Of a stretch of 64,000 nucleotides of DNA, positions 35,978 to 45,299 are shown in pieces. Below the pieces are notes generated by a model. That model made no database searches and had not been told where the DNA came from. It saw only the letters and a program-made list of their open reading frames with translations. Positions within the stretch are counted from its first letter, which is position 1, and every line of letters starts with the position of its first letter. Origin of the DNA: Rhizomicrobium sp. (GTDB lineage Bacteria > Pseudomonadota > Alphaproteobacteria > Micropepsales > Micropepsaceae); the NCBI GenBank assembly GCA_037200985.1, contig JBBCGJ010000001.1, forward strand, positions 2,208,756 through 2,272,755, written 5' to 3'. The position numbers were made by a program, and so were the translations under genes.

Positions 35978-38900
35978 GCATCTCCTCCCCCTTCATCGAC
36001 CGGCCGATCGCGACGTCGCTTTTCATGGCCGCGATCCTGCTCGTGGGCATCGCGGCCTATCCGTTCCTGCCGGTCGCGCCGCTGCCGCAGGTCGACTTTC
36101 CGACGATCCAGGTCACGACGCAGCTTCCCGGCGCCAGTCCCGAGACGATCGCCTCGGCGGTGACGCAGCCGCTCGAGCGGCAATTCGGCCAGATCCCCGG
36201 CGTCACGCAGATGACGTCGAGCAGCACGCTCGGCAACAGCGCGATCACGATCCAGTTCGACCTGTCGCGCGACATCGACGGCGCCGCGCAGGACGTGCAG
36301 ACCGCCATCAACGCCGCGGCCGGCCAATTGCCGACCGATCTTCCGGCCCCGCCGACCTATCGCAAGGTCAATCCCGCCGACTCGCCGATCCTGGTGCTTG
36401 CCACGACCTCCGACGAGCTGCCGCTGACGCAGGTCGACGACTATACGGAAAACATCCTGGCGCAGCACATCAGCCAGATCTCCGGCGTCGGCCTGGTTTC
36501 GATCGGCGGACAGCAGAAGCCGGCCGTCCGCGTCCAGATCGATCCGGCCAAGATCGCCGCGCTCGGCCTCTCGCTCGAGGACCTGCGCACCGTCCTGATC
36601 ACCGCGACCGCCGACAATCCCAAGGGATCGATCGACGCGGCGACCCGCACCTTCACGATCTACGACAACGACCAGGAGCTGTCGGCCAAGCCCTGGAACG
36701 ACGTCATCGTCGCCTATGCCAACGGCTCGCCCCTGCGCGTCCGCGACATCGGCCGCGCCGTCGACGGGCCGGAGAACAACAAGCTGGCGGCCTTCTCCAA
36801 CGGCAAGCCCACGATCCTGCTCGCCGTGTACAAGCTGCCCGGCGCCAACGTGATCGGCACGGTGGATCTGGTGAAGGCGATGCTGCCGCAGCTCCGGGCC
36901 GCCATCCCGAGCGCCATCAAGGTCAGCGTCCTCAGCGACCGCACCACGACCATCCGCGCCTCGGTGAAGGACGTCGAGTTCACGCTGGTGCTGACCATCG
37001 CCCTCGTCGTGATGGTGATCTTCCTGTTCCTGCGCAATCTCTGGGCGACGGCGATCCCGAGCATCGCGGTGCCGCTCGCGCTCGTCGGCACCTTCGGCGT
37101 GATGTACGTCCTCGGCTACAGCCTCGACAACCTGTCCCTGATGGCGCTCACCATCGCCGTCGGCTTCGTGGTCGACGACGCGATCGTCATGCAGGAGAAC
37201 ATCTACCGTCACATCGAGGACGGCCTCACGCCGATGCAGGCGGCCTACAAGGGCGCCGGAGAGATCGGCTTCACCATCCTGTCCATCAGCTTCTCGCTCA
37301 TCGCCGTCTTCATTCCGCTCCTGCTTATGGGCGGCATCGTCGGCCGCCTGTTCCGCGAATTCGCCGTCACGGTGACGGCGACGATCCTGGTCTCCGCGGC
37401 CGTGTCGCTGACGCTGACGCCCATGCTGTGCTCGCGCCTCATGCGCAGCGAACGCGGCGTGACGCACGGACGCCTCTACCTCCTGGCGGAGAAGGGGTTC
37501 GACAAGCTGCTCGAGACCTATACTTATTATCTCGACATCGCGCTCGCCCACCGCCGCATCACATTCGCGGTCTTCCTCGCGACCCTCGCGACCACCGCGG
37601 TGCTCTTCATCAACATTCCGAAGGGCTTCTTTCCGCAGCAGGACACCGGCCTGATCCTCGGCACGGCGGAAGCGGCGCAGGACGTCTCCTTCGCGAGCAT
37701 GATCCGCTATGTGCACGCGATCGAAGCCGTCGTCATGAAGGACCCCGCGGTCGCCACGGTCGGCTCCAGCCTGGGCAGCGGCGGCGGCCAGACGCAGAAC
37801 AATGCGCGCTTCTTCATCACCTTGAAGCCGCGCGACCAGCGGACCGCGTCGGCGGACCAGGTCATCCGCCGGCTTCAGGTCGGCCTTTCGCATGTCGAGG
37901 GCGCCGCGCTCTTCATGCAGGTGGCGCAGGACCTCAATGTCGGCGGGCGCATCTCGCGGACGCAGTACCAGTACACGCTGCAGGATCCCGATCTCGGCGA
38001 GCTCAACCAATGGGCCCCGATCCTGCTCGACCGGCTGAGCAAGCTTCCCGAGCTGCGCGACGTGGCGAGCGACCAGCAGACCGGCGGCGGCACCCTGACG
38101 CTCACCATCGACCGCGACCAGGCGGCGCGTTTCGGCATCCAGCCGCAGATGATCGACGACACGCTCGACGATGCGTTCGGCCAGCGGCAGATCGCGCAGT
38201 ATTTCACGCAGGTCAACAGCTACCATGTCGTGATGGAAGTCGCGCCCGCATTGCAGACCTCGCCCACCGCGCTCAACCAGATCTATATCCGTTCGAGCAC
38301 CGGCCAGCAGGTGCCGCTGAGCGCGCTGGCCAAATGGACGACGATTCCCACGACCTTCCTTTCGATCAATCACGACGGGCAGTTTCCCGCCGTCACCCTG
38401 TCCTTCAACCTGGCGCCCGGCGTGGCGCTCGGCCAGGCGACGGACGCGATCCGGCGCGCCCAGATGCAGATCGGCGCGCCCAGCGCGCTGGTCGGATCGT
38501 TCCAGGGCAACGCGCAGGCCTTCCAGGATTCGCTCGCCACCGAGCCCTATCTGATCGCCGCCGCGCTCGTCGCGGTCTATCTCATCCTGGGCATGCTCTA
38601 TGAGAGCTACATCCACCCCCTGACCATCCTGTCGACCCTGCCCTCGGCCGGCGTCGGCGCGCTCCTGATGCTCACCCTGTTCGGCTTCGACCTCACGGTC
38701 ATCGCGATCATCGGCATCATCCTCCTGATCGGGATCGTGAAGAAGAACGGCATCATGATGGTCGATTTCGCCATCGCGGCGCAGCGCGGGGAGCATCTGC
38801 CGGCCGAGCAGGCGATCCGCCGCGCCTGCCTGCTGCGTTTCCGCCCGATCCTGATGACGACGACCGCGGCCCTTCTGGGCGCGCTGCCGCTGATGCTCGA

Positions 38901-39099
38901 ACAGGGCACCGGATCGGAGCTGCGCCAGCCGCTCGGCTACACGATGGTCGGCGGTCTCATCCTCAGCCAGCTGCTCACGCTGTTCACGACACCCGTGGTC
39001 TATCTCTATCTCGAGCGCCTCAATGCCAGGCTGGGCCGGCCGCGGGCCGGCGCGCTCGCGCAGCCGCCGAGCAATCCCTCGGCGCGCGCGCCCGCCTAG
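35974..39099 (+). CDS. RND efflux permease (MdtB/MdtC/AcrB-like)
   Basis: A 1041-residue proton-driven pump of full length. It opens SISSPFIDRPIATSLFM, and has NSAITIQFDLSRDID, a proton-relay helix GFVVDDAIVMQENIYRHIE with twin Asp, and PTFLSINHDGQFPAVTLSF. The start is a TTG at 35974 overlapping the adaptor stop. No outer-membrane channel gene is next to it, so it probably borrows a TolC-like channel. The sequence most resembles MdtBC/MuxBC types rather than AcrB. Confidence 0.92.
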   Translation: MSISSPFIDRPIATSLFMAAILLVGIAAYPFLPVAPLPQVDFPTIQVTTQLPGASPETIASAVTQPLERQFGQIPGVTQMTSSSTLGNSAITIQFDLSRDIDGAAQDVQTAINAAAGQLPTDLPAPPTYRKVNPADSPILVLATTSDELPLTQVDDYTENILAQHISQISGVGLVSIGGQQKPAVRVQIDPAKIAALGLSLEDLRTVLITATADNPKGSIDAATRTFTIYDNDQELSAKPWNDVIVAYANGSPLRVRDIGRAVDGPENNKLAAFSNGKPTILLAVYKLPGANVIGTVDLVKAMLPQLRAAIPSAIKVSVLSDRTTTIRASVKDVEFTLVLTIALVVMVIFLFLRNLWATAIPSIAVPLALVGTFGVMYVLGYSLDNLSLMALTIAVGFVVDDAIVMQENIYRHIEDGLTPMQAAYKGAGEIGFTILSISFSLIAVFIPLLLMGGIVGRLFREFAVTVTATILVSAAVSLTLTPMLCSRLMRSERGVTHGRLYLLAEKGFDKLLETYTYYLDIALAHRRITFAVFLATLATTAVLFINIPKGFFPQQDTGLILGTAEAAQDVSFASMIRYVHAIEAVVMKDPAVATVGSSLGSGGGQTQNNARFFITLKPRDQRTASADQVIRRLQVGLSHVEGAALFMQVAQDLNVGGRISRTQYQYTLQDPDLGELNQWAPILLDRLSKLPELRDVASDQQTGGGTLTLTIDRDQAARFGIQPQMIDDTLDDAFGQRQIAQYFTQVNSYHVVMEVAPALQTSPTALNQIYIRSSTGQQVPLSALAKWTTIPTTFLSINHDGQFPAVTLSFNLAPGVALGQATDAIRRAQMQIGAPSALVGSFQGNAQAFQDSLATEPYLIAAALVAVYLILGMLYESYIHPLTILSTLPSAGVGALLMLTLFGFDLTVIAIIGIILLIGIVKKNGIMMVDFAIAAQRGEHLPAEQAIRRACLLRFRPILMTTTAALLGALPLMLEQGTGSELRQPLGYTMVGGLILSQLLTLFTTPVVYLYLERLNARLGRPRAGALAQPPSNPSARAPA

Positions 39100-39914
39100 G
39101 CGCGCCGTTGGATCTGGGGCAGGTAGAGCCGCACCGTCGTGCCCTTGCCCGGAGAGCTGGCGATGTCCGCCCCGCCGCCGGCGGCGCCCACGAAGGCCCG
39201 GACGGTCGCCAGGCCCATGCCGAAACCCTCTCCGGCCGCCTTGGTCGAGAAATACGGATCGAAGGCGCGCGACGCGACCTCCGCGGCCATTCCCGCGCCG
39301 GTGTCGCTGGCGGCGACGATGACGTAGTCGCCTCTGGCGAGGCTGGCATGATCGATGGTGAGCTCCGCCTTGAAGGTTTGCAGGACGAAGGCGCCGCCGC
39401 CGGGCATTGCGTCGCGCGCATTGATCGCGAGGTTCATCACCGCGTTCTCCAGGTCCTGCGGATCGCACCAGATCTCGAGCGCGCCGTCGGCCAGCGACAG
39501 CTCGACCGTGATCCCATGTCCGGTCGCAAGCCGCAGCAGGGGCAGAAGATCGCGCAGCAGCGCGTTGACGTCGACGCGGGACTTCATGGAGGGCCTTGGC
39601 CGGCCATAGGCCATCAGGCGCTTGGACAGCGCCGCCGCGCGGTCGATCGCGCGCAGGCCGTCCGCCGTGAGCGCCTTCAATTCCGCGATCCTGCCCGCGT
39701 CGATCCTGCGATCGACCATGTTCAGCACGCTCGCGACGCTCTGCAGCAGATTGCCGAAATCGTGGACGATGGCGGGCGCCATCAGGCCGATCGCCGTCAG
39801 GCGGCCGTTGCGATCGTTCTGCGGCGAGGGCACCGACGATCCGTCCTGCATGTCCTGCGCAGTCTGGTTTGACGCATCCTGATCGCCCGTCGCCGTCGCG
39901 CCCGTCTCGGACAT
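39096..39914 (-). CDS. Soluble histidine kinase with non-standard H-box
   Basis: A 272-residue kinase without membrane helices. The probable phosphoacceptor is His51 in APAIVHDFGNLLQSV, typical of the HisKA-like kinases seen in hybrid/CckA-like proteins. The HATPase domain has NLAINARDAMPGGG, SDTGAGM and GFGMGLATVRAFVGAAGG. The first 35 residues are polar. It has no partner receiver beside it. The palindrome CTAG at 39096-39099 gives the stop codons of both this gene and the convergent pump gene. Confidence 0.82.
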   Translation of the reverse strand: MSETGATATGDQDASNQTAQDMQDGSSVPSPQNDRNGRLTAIGLMAPAIVHDFGNLLQSVASVLNMVDRRIDAGRIAELKALTADGLRAIDRAAALSKRLMAYGRPRPSMKSRVDVNALLRDLLPLLRLATGHGITVELSLADGALEIWCDPQDLENAVMNLAINARDAMPGGGAFVLQTFKAELTIDHASLARGDYVIVAASDTGAGMAAEVASRAFDPYFSTKAAGEGFGMGLATVRAFVGAAGGGADIASSPGKGTTVRLYLPQIQRRA

Positions 39915-40474
39915 CGCCTACACTCCGTCGCTTTGCGCTTCGATCCTTCGAAAGCACATCACAATCGCGCAAGTGCGGCTTCGGTGTCGCTTATACGATG
40001 GGATTAGGACCGGCGGACGCGGCGCTGGCGTCCGATCCGCGAGCGACGATCTGGCGAAGCGGCCTAATGCAGCAGGACGATTGCGAGCTGCGCGGCGATG
40101 CCGAGACCCGCGAGCAGATAGTGGGTCATGTCCCGGCCTTTTGCGTCCTGGGACTCGGCGGCCGGCGGCGCCGCGGCGATCTGATAGTAGGCGTGAGTCG
40201 GAGCGGCGGCCCCGAGCAATGCATCATGTCCCGGACGGGGGAGGGGCGAACCTGTCCTGGAGATGATCGCGCTCATGGGCCGCCGCTCGTCTTCTCACAA
40301 CCACGCCGTCGGGGAGGTACGGCGTATCGGTGCAAGGATCATGAGCCGGCGCGCGGCCTCGGCCAATTCACCTTGAGGCTGGCCGCTTAAGACGTTGGTA
40401 TGGTCGCGGGAACGGCGACGGGCCGGTGCGACGCCGGACATCGTCCAGCCGTGTCAAGCACTTATCGTGCCGGA
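39915..40474. other. Intergenic region, 560 bp, no confident gene
   Basis: The longest gene-poor stretch. A weak leftward frame (40064-40276) ends in a short hydrophobic segment beginning MTHYLLAGLGIA, with an ATG at 40129 that could encode a 21-residue membrane peptide, but nothing else supports it. Otherwise I see no gene or clear repeat. Confidence 0.35.
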
Positions 40475-40564
40475 TGGCGGACAGGGTGGGATTCGAACCC
40501 ACGAACCGCTTGCACGGTCTCCGCATTTCGAGTGCGGTGCCATCAACCACTCGACCACCTGTCC
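40475..40564 (-). tRNA. tRNA-Ser (anticodon CGA)
   Basis: Reads UCG codons. The 90-base gene starts GGACAGG and ends CCTGTCC-G-CCA, so the acceptor stem is complete and CCA is encoded. The anticodon arm is CCGCA-CTCGAAA-TGCGG with anticodon CGA. A long variable arm (AGACCGTGCAAGCGGTT region) and T-arm GTGGG-TTCGAAT-CCCAC are present, as expected for a class II tRNA. Confidence 0.95.
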
Positions 40565-40611
40565 GCGGAACGCGACCAGATACTTAAGACCGGCCGGGAA
40601 GGCAAGCGCGC

Positions 40612-41442
40612 CTATCCGCCCTCCCCCGCCAGCCAGCGGACCTCCGCCCGCGCCCCGTCCGACAGCAGCGGCGCGACGACCGCCAGGTGCGCCGCCATCT
40701 CCTCGGCAAAGCCGAAAGGCGGGTTGACGACGATCAGGCCGGACGCCGCCAGCCGGTCCTTCTCGCCCGGCCCGTCCGCTTTCGGACCGAGATCGATATC
40801 GATGCGCAGCGCCTTCCTGGCCCCCGTGCTCAGCGCCTCGCCGGCGAAGGCGTTTGCCTGTGCCGGCGATTTGATCGGAAACCACAGAAGATAGATGCCG
40901 GTCGCGAACCGCTTCAGGCCGGTGCGCAGCGCCTCGACCTCGGCGGCGAATTCGGCCGCGTCCTCGAAGGGCGGATCGATCAGCACCAGCCCGCGCCGTT
41001 CCGGCGGCGGCAGCAGCGCCGCGAGCCGCCCATAGCCGTCGGCCTCTTCCACCCGCACCTGCCTTATGCCCGCGAGCGCCGCCTTGAGCCGCGCGGCATC
41101 CTCGGGATGCCTCTCGACGGCGACAAGACGATCCTGCGGCCGCAGCAGCGTCGCCGCGATCAGCGGCGAACCCGGATAGATGTCCCGCCCGCGCGCCAGA
41201 CCGAGATAGGCGCCGAGCGCACCCTCGCCCTCCAGGCCGGCGAGCCGGCCGATGCCGTTCGCGGCCTCGCCGGTGCGCGTCGCCTCCTCGCCCCGCAGGT
41301 CGTAGGCGCCGCGCCCGGCATGGGTATCGATCACCGCGAAAGGCGCATCCTTGCGACGCAGATGCAGCAATATCGCCACCAGCGCCAGATGCTTGACGAC
41401 ATCGGCGAAATTCCCGGCATGGAAGGCGTGGCGGTAGTTCAT
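40612..41442 (-). CDS. rlmJ: 23S rRNA adenine-2030 N6-methyltransferase
   Basis: A 276-residue SAM-dependent methyltransferase that modifies A2030 of 23S rRNA. It opens MNYRHAFHAGNFADVVKH, the RlmJ hallmark. The SAM-site strand is FAVIDTHAGRGAYDL, and the catalytic motif is DPPF at 156-159. The family PFGFAEEM segment lies near the C-terminus. It is monocistronic, near tRNA-Ser, and diverges from the crystallin-like gene. Confidence 0.93.
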   Translation of the reverse strand: MNYRHAFHAGNFADVVKHLALVAILLHLRRKDAPFAVIDTHAGRGAYDLRGEEATRTGEAANGIGRLAGLEGEGALGAYLGLARGRDIYPGSPLIAATLLRPQDRLVAVERHPEDAARLKAALAGIRQVRVEEADGYGRLAALLPPPERRGLVLIDPPFEDAAEFAAEVEALRTGLKRFATGIYLLWFPIKSPAQANAFAGEALSTGARKALRIDIDLGPKADGPGEKDRLAASGLIVVNPPFGFAEEMAAHLAVVAPLLSDGARAEVRWLAGEGG

Positions 41443-41509
41443 GCGGCGGCCGGCTGGCTTTGACGGGCTCTTCCTATATCATCGCCGCGATTTTCAAATG
41501 GGGACATAG

Positions 41510-41830
41510 ATGCGTAAATCGACACTGACGCTGGCAATCGCCTTGACCGCCGGACTGGCCGCCACACCGGCCGTGGCCAAGCCCTGGATCACGCTCTACA
41601 GCGCGCCCAATTATCAGGGCCATTCGATCACCCTCGACCATGCGGTCCGCGACCTCGACCGCCACGATTGGGATTTCGGCGACCGCGCCCAGAGCGCCCA
41701 GGTCCATGGCCGCTGGCAGATCTGCGCGGCGAAGAATTTCCAGGGCCCCTGCGTGACGCTGAACCACGATACGCCGCGCCTGAAGGACTACGACATGAAC
41801 CGCCGCGCGGATTCGGTCCGGCCGTTCTAA
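41510..41830 (+). CDS. Exported beta/gamma-crystallin-like protein
   Basis: A 106-residue protein with a signal peptide (1-23, ending AVA). Two Greek-key half motifs follow: WITLYSAPNYQGHSITL and WQICAAKNFQGPCVTL, the latter with Cys pair. This is the compact beta/gamma-crystallin fold, which in bacteria often binds calcium or acts as an inhibitor. The calcium-box consensus (N/D-N/D-x-x-S/T-S) is not clear here, so binding is uncertain. Confidence 0.78.
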   Translation: MRKSTLTLAIALTAGLAATPAVAKPWITLYSAPNYQGHSITLDHAVRDLDRHDWDFGDRAQSAQVHGRWQICAAKNFQGPCVTLNHDTPRLKDYDMNRRADSVRPF

Positions 41831-41979
41831 GGCGCGGCCGTCTCGGGTTGAATTCCTCCGTCATGACCGCTTGCGCGGGAAACGCGCCACGGCAACTTGC
41901 CATGGCCGATTTGGATGCTGCCCGCCGCGCAACGCTAAGCAACCTTGGATTGGGGCGCCCGACTTCCCACCATGTATTC

Positions 41980-42011
41980 AGGCCCCCGGAGCCGAAAGGC
42001 TTTGGGGGCCT
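41980..42011. terminator. Bidirectional GAAA-tetraloop terminator
   Basis: AGGCCCCCGGAGCC (41980-41993), loop GAAA, and GGCTTTGGGGGCCT (41998-42011) form a 14-bp stem with two G-T pairs. On the plus strand TGGCATTTT follows. It lies between convergent genes and ends 8 bp before the MFS stop. Confidence 0.75.
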
Positions 42012-42019
42012 TGGCATTT

Positions 42020-43393
42020 TCATCGCGAAATCTCCTCCAGCGACAGGTCCTTCACCTTCGGGCCGAAGACGCCGATCGCCAGGACCACCACCGCCATGCT
42101 CGCGGCGATCAGCCCGAACACCCCGATCACGCCGAAATCCTTGAGCACGAAGGCGATCACGAAGGCGCTGAACACCGTCGACAGCCGGCTCCAGGAATAG
42201 ACGAAGCCCACCGCCAGGGCGCGGATGCGCGTCGGGTAGAGCTCGGCCTGATAGGCGTGGAACGAGAACGACATGATGTTGTTGGCGAGCGTCACCAACA
42301 CGCCGAACAGCACCAGTAGCGCCGCCGCGCGCACGCCGGCGAACAGGAGCCCGAACACCGCGACGCAGACCGCCGCGCCGACGATCGCCCATTTGCGCTC
42401 GATCCGGTCGGTGAACAGCGCCGCCAGCAGCGGCCCGAAGGGCGCCGCGATGGCGATGAAGAAGGTGTAGCCCAGGCTCTTGGTCACCTCAATGCCCTGC
42501 CCGATCAGGAAGCTCGGCACCCAATTGTTGAAGCCGTAGAACCCGACCGTCTGGAACAGATTGAACGCGATCAGCATGAGCGTGCGCGTCAGATAAGGCT
42601 TGGCGAAGATCTCGCCGAAATGGCCGCGCGGCACCTCCAGCACCGCCGGCGCGGGTTCCGCCAGCGGCCCGCTCTCGGCGATCGCCTGCGCCTCGAAGCG
42701 CTTCACGACCGCATCGGCTTCGGCGAGGCGGCCGCGCCCGGCCAGCCAGCGCGGGCTCTCCGGCACCGACAGGCGGATGAACCACACGACGAGCGCGCCG
42801 GCCGAGCCGCACAGCACCACCCAGCGCCAGCCGTCGAGCCCGAACGGCTTCAGCGGCACCAGCAGCCAGGCGAGCAATGCCACCACCGGAATCGCGCTGA
42901 ACTGCACCACCTGGTTGAAGGCGAAGGCGCGGCCGCGCACCGCCTTGGGCACCAGCTCGGCGATATAGCTGTCGATGGTGACGAGTTCGACGCCGATCCC
43001 GATGCCGGCGATGAAGCGCCACAGCAGAAGCCCGGACGCCTCGGTCTGGAACGCCATCGCGGTCGCCGCCGCGGTGTACCAGAGCAGCGAGAAGGTGAAG
43101 ATCGTGTGCCGCCCGAAGCGGTCGGCGACGAAGCCGAACAGCGCCGTGCCGATGAACAAGCCCATGAAGAAGGCGGCGACGAAAGCGGCGAGCCCGGTCG
43201 TGCCGAACAGGCCCGGCGTGGTGGCGCTCAGGATGCCGGCCTTCACCAGCCCCGGCCCGACATAGGCCGACAGGAACATGTCGTAGAACTCGAAGAACCC
43301 GCCCAGCGACAGCAGCACCACGCGGGTCCACATCGCGCGGCCCGGCGGCAGCCTTTCGAGACGCGCGGCGATGGTGGCGGCGGATTGAGTCAC
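42020..43393 (-). CDS. MFS transporter, sugar-porter/metabolite:H+ symporter type
   Basis: A 457-residue, twelve-helix major facilitator. [17 protein letters not shown] marks helix 1, [13 protein letters not shown] is the loop 2-3 signature, and [12 protein letters not shown] is the sugar-porter-like signature after helix 6. The family covers aromatic acid, citrate and sugar carriers, so substrate is open. The GTG at 43393 has GGGGGAG upstream and is preferred to the TTG at 43420. It is convergent with the crystallin-like gene. Confidence 0.9.
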   Translation of the reverse strand: MTQSAATIAARLERLPPGRAMWTRVVLLSLGGFFEFYDMFLSAYVGPGLVKAGILSATTPGLFGTTGLAAFVAAFFMGLFIGTALFGFVADRFGRHTIFTFSLLWYTAAATAMAFQTEASGLLLWRFIAGIGIGVELVTIDSYIAELVPKAVRGRAFAFNQVVQFSAIPVVALLAWLLVPLKPFGLDGWRWVVLCGSAGALVVWFIRLSVPESPRWLAGRGRLAEADAVVKRFEAQAIAESGPLAEPAPAVLEVPRGHFGEIFAKPYLTRTLMLIAFNLFQTVGFYGFNNWVPSFLIGQGIEVTKSLGYTFFIAIAAPFGPLLAALFTDRIERKWAIVGAAVCVAVFGLLFAGVRAAALLVLFGVLVTLANNIMSFSFHAYQAELYPTRIRALAVGFVYSWSRLSTVFSAFVIAFVLKDFGVIGVFGLIAASMAVVVLAIGVFGPKVKDLSLEEISR

Positions 43394-43427
43394 GAAAGCT
43401 CCCCCGAGAGATGGCACCAATCCAAGG

Positions 43428-43530
43428 TGTCATAGCCCGCGAATGCGGGCTACCCAGGTGACGCCTCTAACGCAGTTTGTCGCCTGGGTCCGCGTTCGTA
43501 CGCTGTCGCTACGAACCGCGGCGGATGACA
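43428..43530. repeat. REP-like palindromic element, copy 2
   Basis: A 103-bp intergenic element with ends TGTCATAGCCCGC and GCGGATGACA (inverted). The left arm folds on itself (AGCCCGC-GAAT-GCGGGCT). The right arm contains CGAACCGCGGCGG and a CCTGGGTCCGCG half. The layout, including an internal GTCGCCTGG, matches the element at 54349. It lies between the MFS gene and the epimerase gene. Confidence 0.6.
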
Positions 43531-43537
43531 AGAGGGA

Positions 43538-44470
43538 TCACGCACTCGTCGTCAGATAGTCCGGCATGCGCCCCGCCTTGAGTTCGTCCAGCGCCGAGCG
43601 GAACGACGTCGCGCAGCGAAACCCCATCCGCGCGAAGGCGCGCGCGGGATCGTAGACCCGGTCGATGCGGTCGAACATCGTCCAGCCGAGCCGCGCATAG
43701 ACCGCCGGATAATCGGGGAAATAGCGCGCCACCACCGAGGGCGCGTCGTGCATCAAGTCCCGGCAATCGGCGCGGCCGAACGGCGGCGTCGCGCAGACGA
43801 TGAAGGTGTCGAACCCGATCTGCGGCGCCTTCGCCAGCGCCGCGACATGCGCCGCCGCCGCGTCGGCGACGGTCAGGCGGCGGAACAGAAGCTCGTTCGC
43901 CTTGGTGTTCGGCCCCGACTGCGCGATCGCATGCGCCATGTCGTCGATCTCGGGAAAGAACCGCGCCGTGCGCAGCACGATCACCGGCAGGCCATGCAGT
44001 TCATGCGTCAGCCGGCACAGATGCTCCGCCGCGAGCTTGGTCACGCCATAGATGTTGCGCGGCATCGGATGGAAATCTTCCGTCAGCCACGCGGCCGCGT
44101 CCGCCCTCTGCTCGCGGATTTCGCGGCTCACCATCAGCGATGTCGTGGAGGTGAACACGAAGCGCGACACGCCCTGCGCCGCCGCCTCTTCCAGCAGGTT
44201 GAACGTGCCGCGCACATTGACGTCGAGGAAGTCCTCCCGCGCATGCGTCTCGATGTTCGGCTTGTGCAGCGCGCCGGAATGCACGATGGCATCGACGCGG
44301 TGATCGCCGACGACTTGGCGCACCAGGGCGCGGTCGGCGATGCTGCCGACGACGTCCGTCGTCGCGGCCGGCTGGGGATCGAGCCCCACCACCGCATGGC
44401 CGTCCGCCTTCAGCCGCGGCACCAGTGTGGTGCCCAGCCAGCCCGACGATCCTGTCACGAGAATCCGCAT
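43538..44470 (-). CDS. NAD-dependent epimerase/dehydratase
   Basis: A 310-residue extended short-chain dehydrogenase. Rossmann motif GSSGWLGTTL follows MRILVT at the N-terminus. The catalytic pair is in YGVTK (Tyr and Lys), with STTSL as the Ser/Thr element. It resembles UDP-glucose 4-epimerase-type proteins acting on nucleotide sugars. Alternatively it is a sugar dehydrogenase; no context narrows it. It is transcribed away from the pantothenate kinase gene. Confidence 0.87.
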   Translation of the reverse strand: MRILVTGSSGWLGTTLVPRLKADGHAVVGLDPQPAATTDVVGSIADRALVRQVVGDHRVDAIVHSGALHKPNIETHAREDFLDVNVRGTFNLLEEAAAQGVSRFVFTSTTSLMVSREIREQRADAAAWLTEDFHPMPRNIYGVTKLAAEHLCRLTHELHGLPVIVLRTARFFPEIDDMAHAIAQSGPNTKANELLFRRLTVADAAAAHVAALAKAPQIGFDTFIVCATPPFGRADCRDLMHDAPSVVARYFPDYPAVYARLGWTMFDRIDRVYDPARAFARMGFRCATSFRSALDELKAGRMPDYLTTSA

Positions 44471-44531
44471 GCCGGTTGTTTAGCATTCCGGCGCGCTCCC
44501 TGTGGAGCGGCGCTCATGGCATAGTCGACCC

Positions 44532-45299
44532 ATGGCAGACGCATTTCCGTTGAGCGAGGACCTCCGCCGCCTGTCGGCGCCGGCGCGGGCGGACGGCACG
44601 CCCTATGTCGTCGGCATCGCGGGCAGCGTCGCCGTCGGCAAGAGCACCTTCGCGGCCGGCCTCGCGCGCGCCGCCGCCGGATGGCCGGAACGGCCGCGGA
44701 TCGAGGCCATCGCCACCGACGGCTTTCTCTTTTCCAACGCGGTGCTGGCCGAACGCGGTCTTTCGATGCGCAAGGGCTTTCCCGAATCCTACGACGTGGA
44801 CGCGATGCGCGAAGCGGTGGCGGCGGTGAAGGCCGGCGCGCGCACGCCCCTGCCCCGCTATTCGCATATCACCTACGATGTCGATCCGGCCGACCCGCTC
44901 ATCGTCGAACGGCCGTCCCTCCTCATCCTAGACGGCCTGCACCTGGCGCAGATCGAACGGCCCGGCGCGCCGCGCCTGATCGACCGCCTGATCTATCTCG
45001 ACGCGGAGGAGGAGGTGATCGCACGCTGGTTCACGGCGCGCCTGCTGCCGCTGATGGTCGCCGGACGCGCGGATCCCGCGTCCTTCTATTACCGCTTCCG
45101 CGACTGGGGCGACGCGCAGCGCGCCGCCTTCGCCGGACGGGTGTGGGAGGGCATCAACCTGCCCAATCTGCGCGAGCATATCGTGAAGGACCGTGCCGCG
45201 GCCGATGTGATCGTGACCAAGGCCGCGGACCATTCCGTCGCGTCGGTGACGCAGCGGCCCGTCGGCGATCCCGTCTACCGGACCGGTCCGTCCGCATAG
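44532..45299 (+). CDS. coaA: Type I pantothenate kinase, short form
   Basis: A 255-residue P-loop kinase. Walker A is GSVAVGKST (31-39), diagnostic of CoaA. IEAIATDGFLF, KGFPESYDV, RYSHITYDV and LILDGLHLAQ are further CoaA segments. It phosphorylates pantothenate, the first step of CoA synthesis. Typical CoaA is about 310-320 residues, so this lacks some N-terminal region. Start at 44532 is clear (MADAFPLSED). A different small substrate cannot be excluded. Its 3' end overlaps the convergent EAL-like gene by 25 bp. Confidence 0.83.
   Translation: MADAFPLSEDLRRLSAPARADGTPYVVGIAGSVAVGKSTFAAGLARAAAGWPERPRIEAIATDGFLFSNAVLAERGLSMRKGFPESYDVDAMREAVAAVKAGARTPLPRYSHITYDVDPADPLIVERPSLLILDGLHLAQIERPGAPRLIDRLIYLDAEEEVIARWFTARLLPLMVAGRADPASFYYRFRDWGDAQRAAFAGRVWEGINLPNLREHIVKDRAAADVIVTKAADHSVASVTQRPVGDPVYRTGPSA

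Noticed and set aside
34873-39099. Open frame of 1408 residues covering the RND permease
   Set aside because: The first part is an off-frame reading of the adaptor. The permease starts at the TTG at 35974 with normal family length.
35770-39972. 1400-residue minus-strand frame opposite the efflux genes
   Set aside because: Arg/Asp/Gly-rich shadow typical of the complementary strand in GC-rich genes; no family features.
40064-40276. Small leftward frame ending in a hydrophobic peptide
   Set aside because: Weak ribosome site, odd composition, and no similarity recognised.
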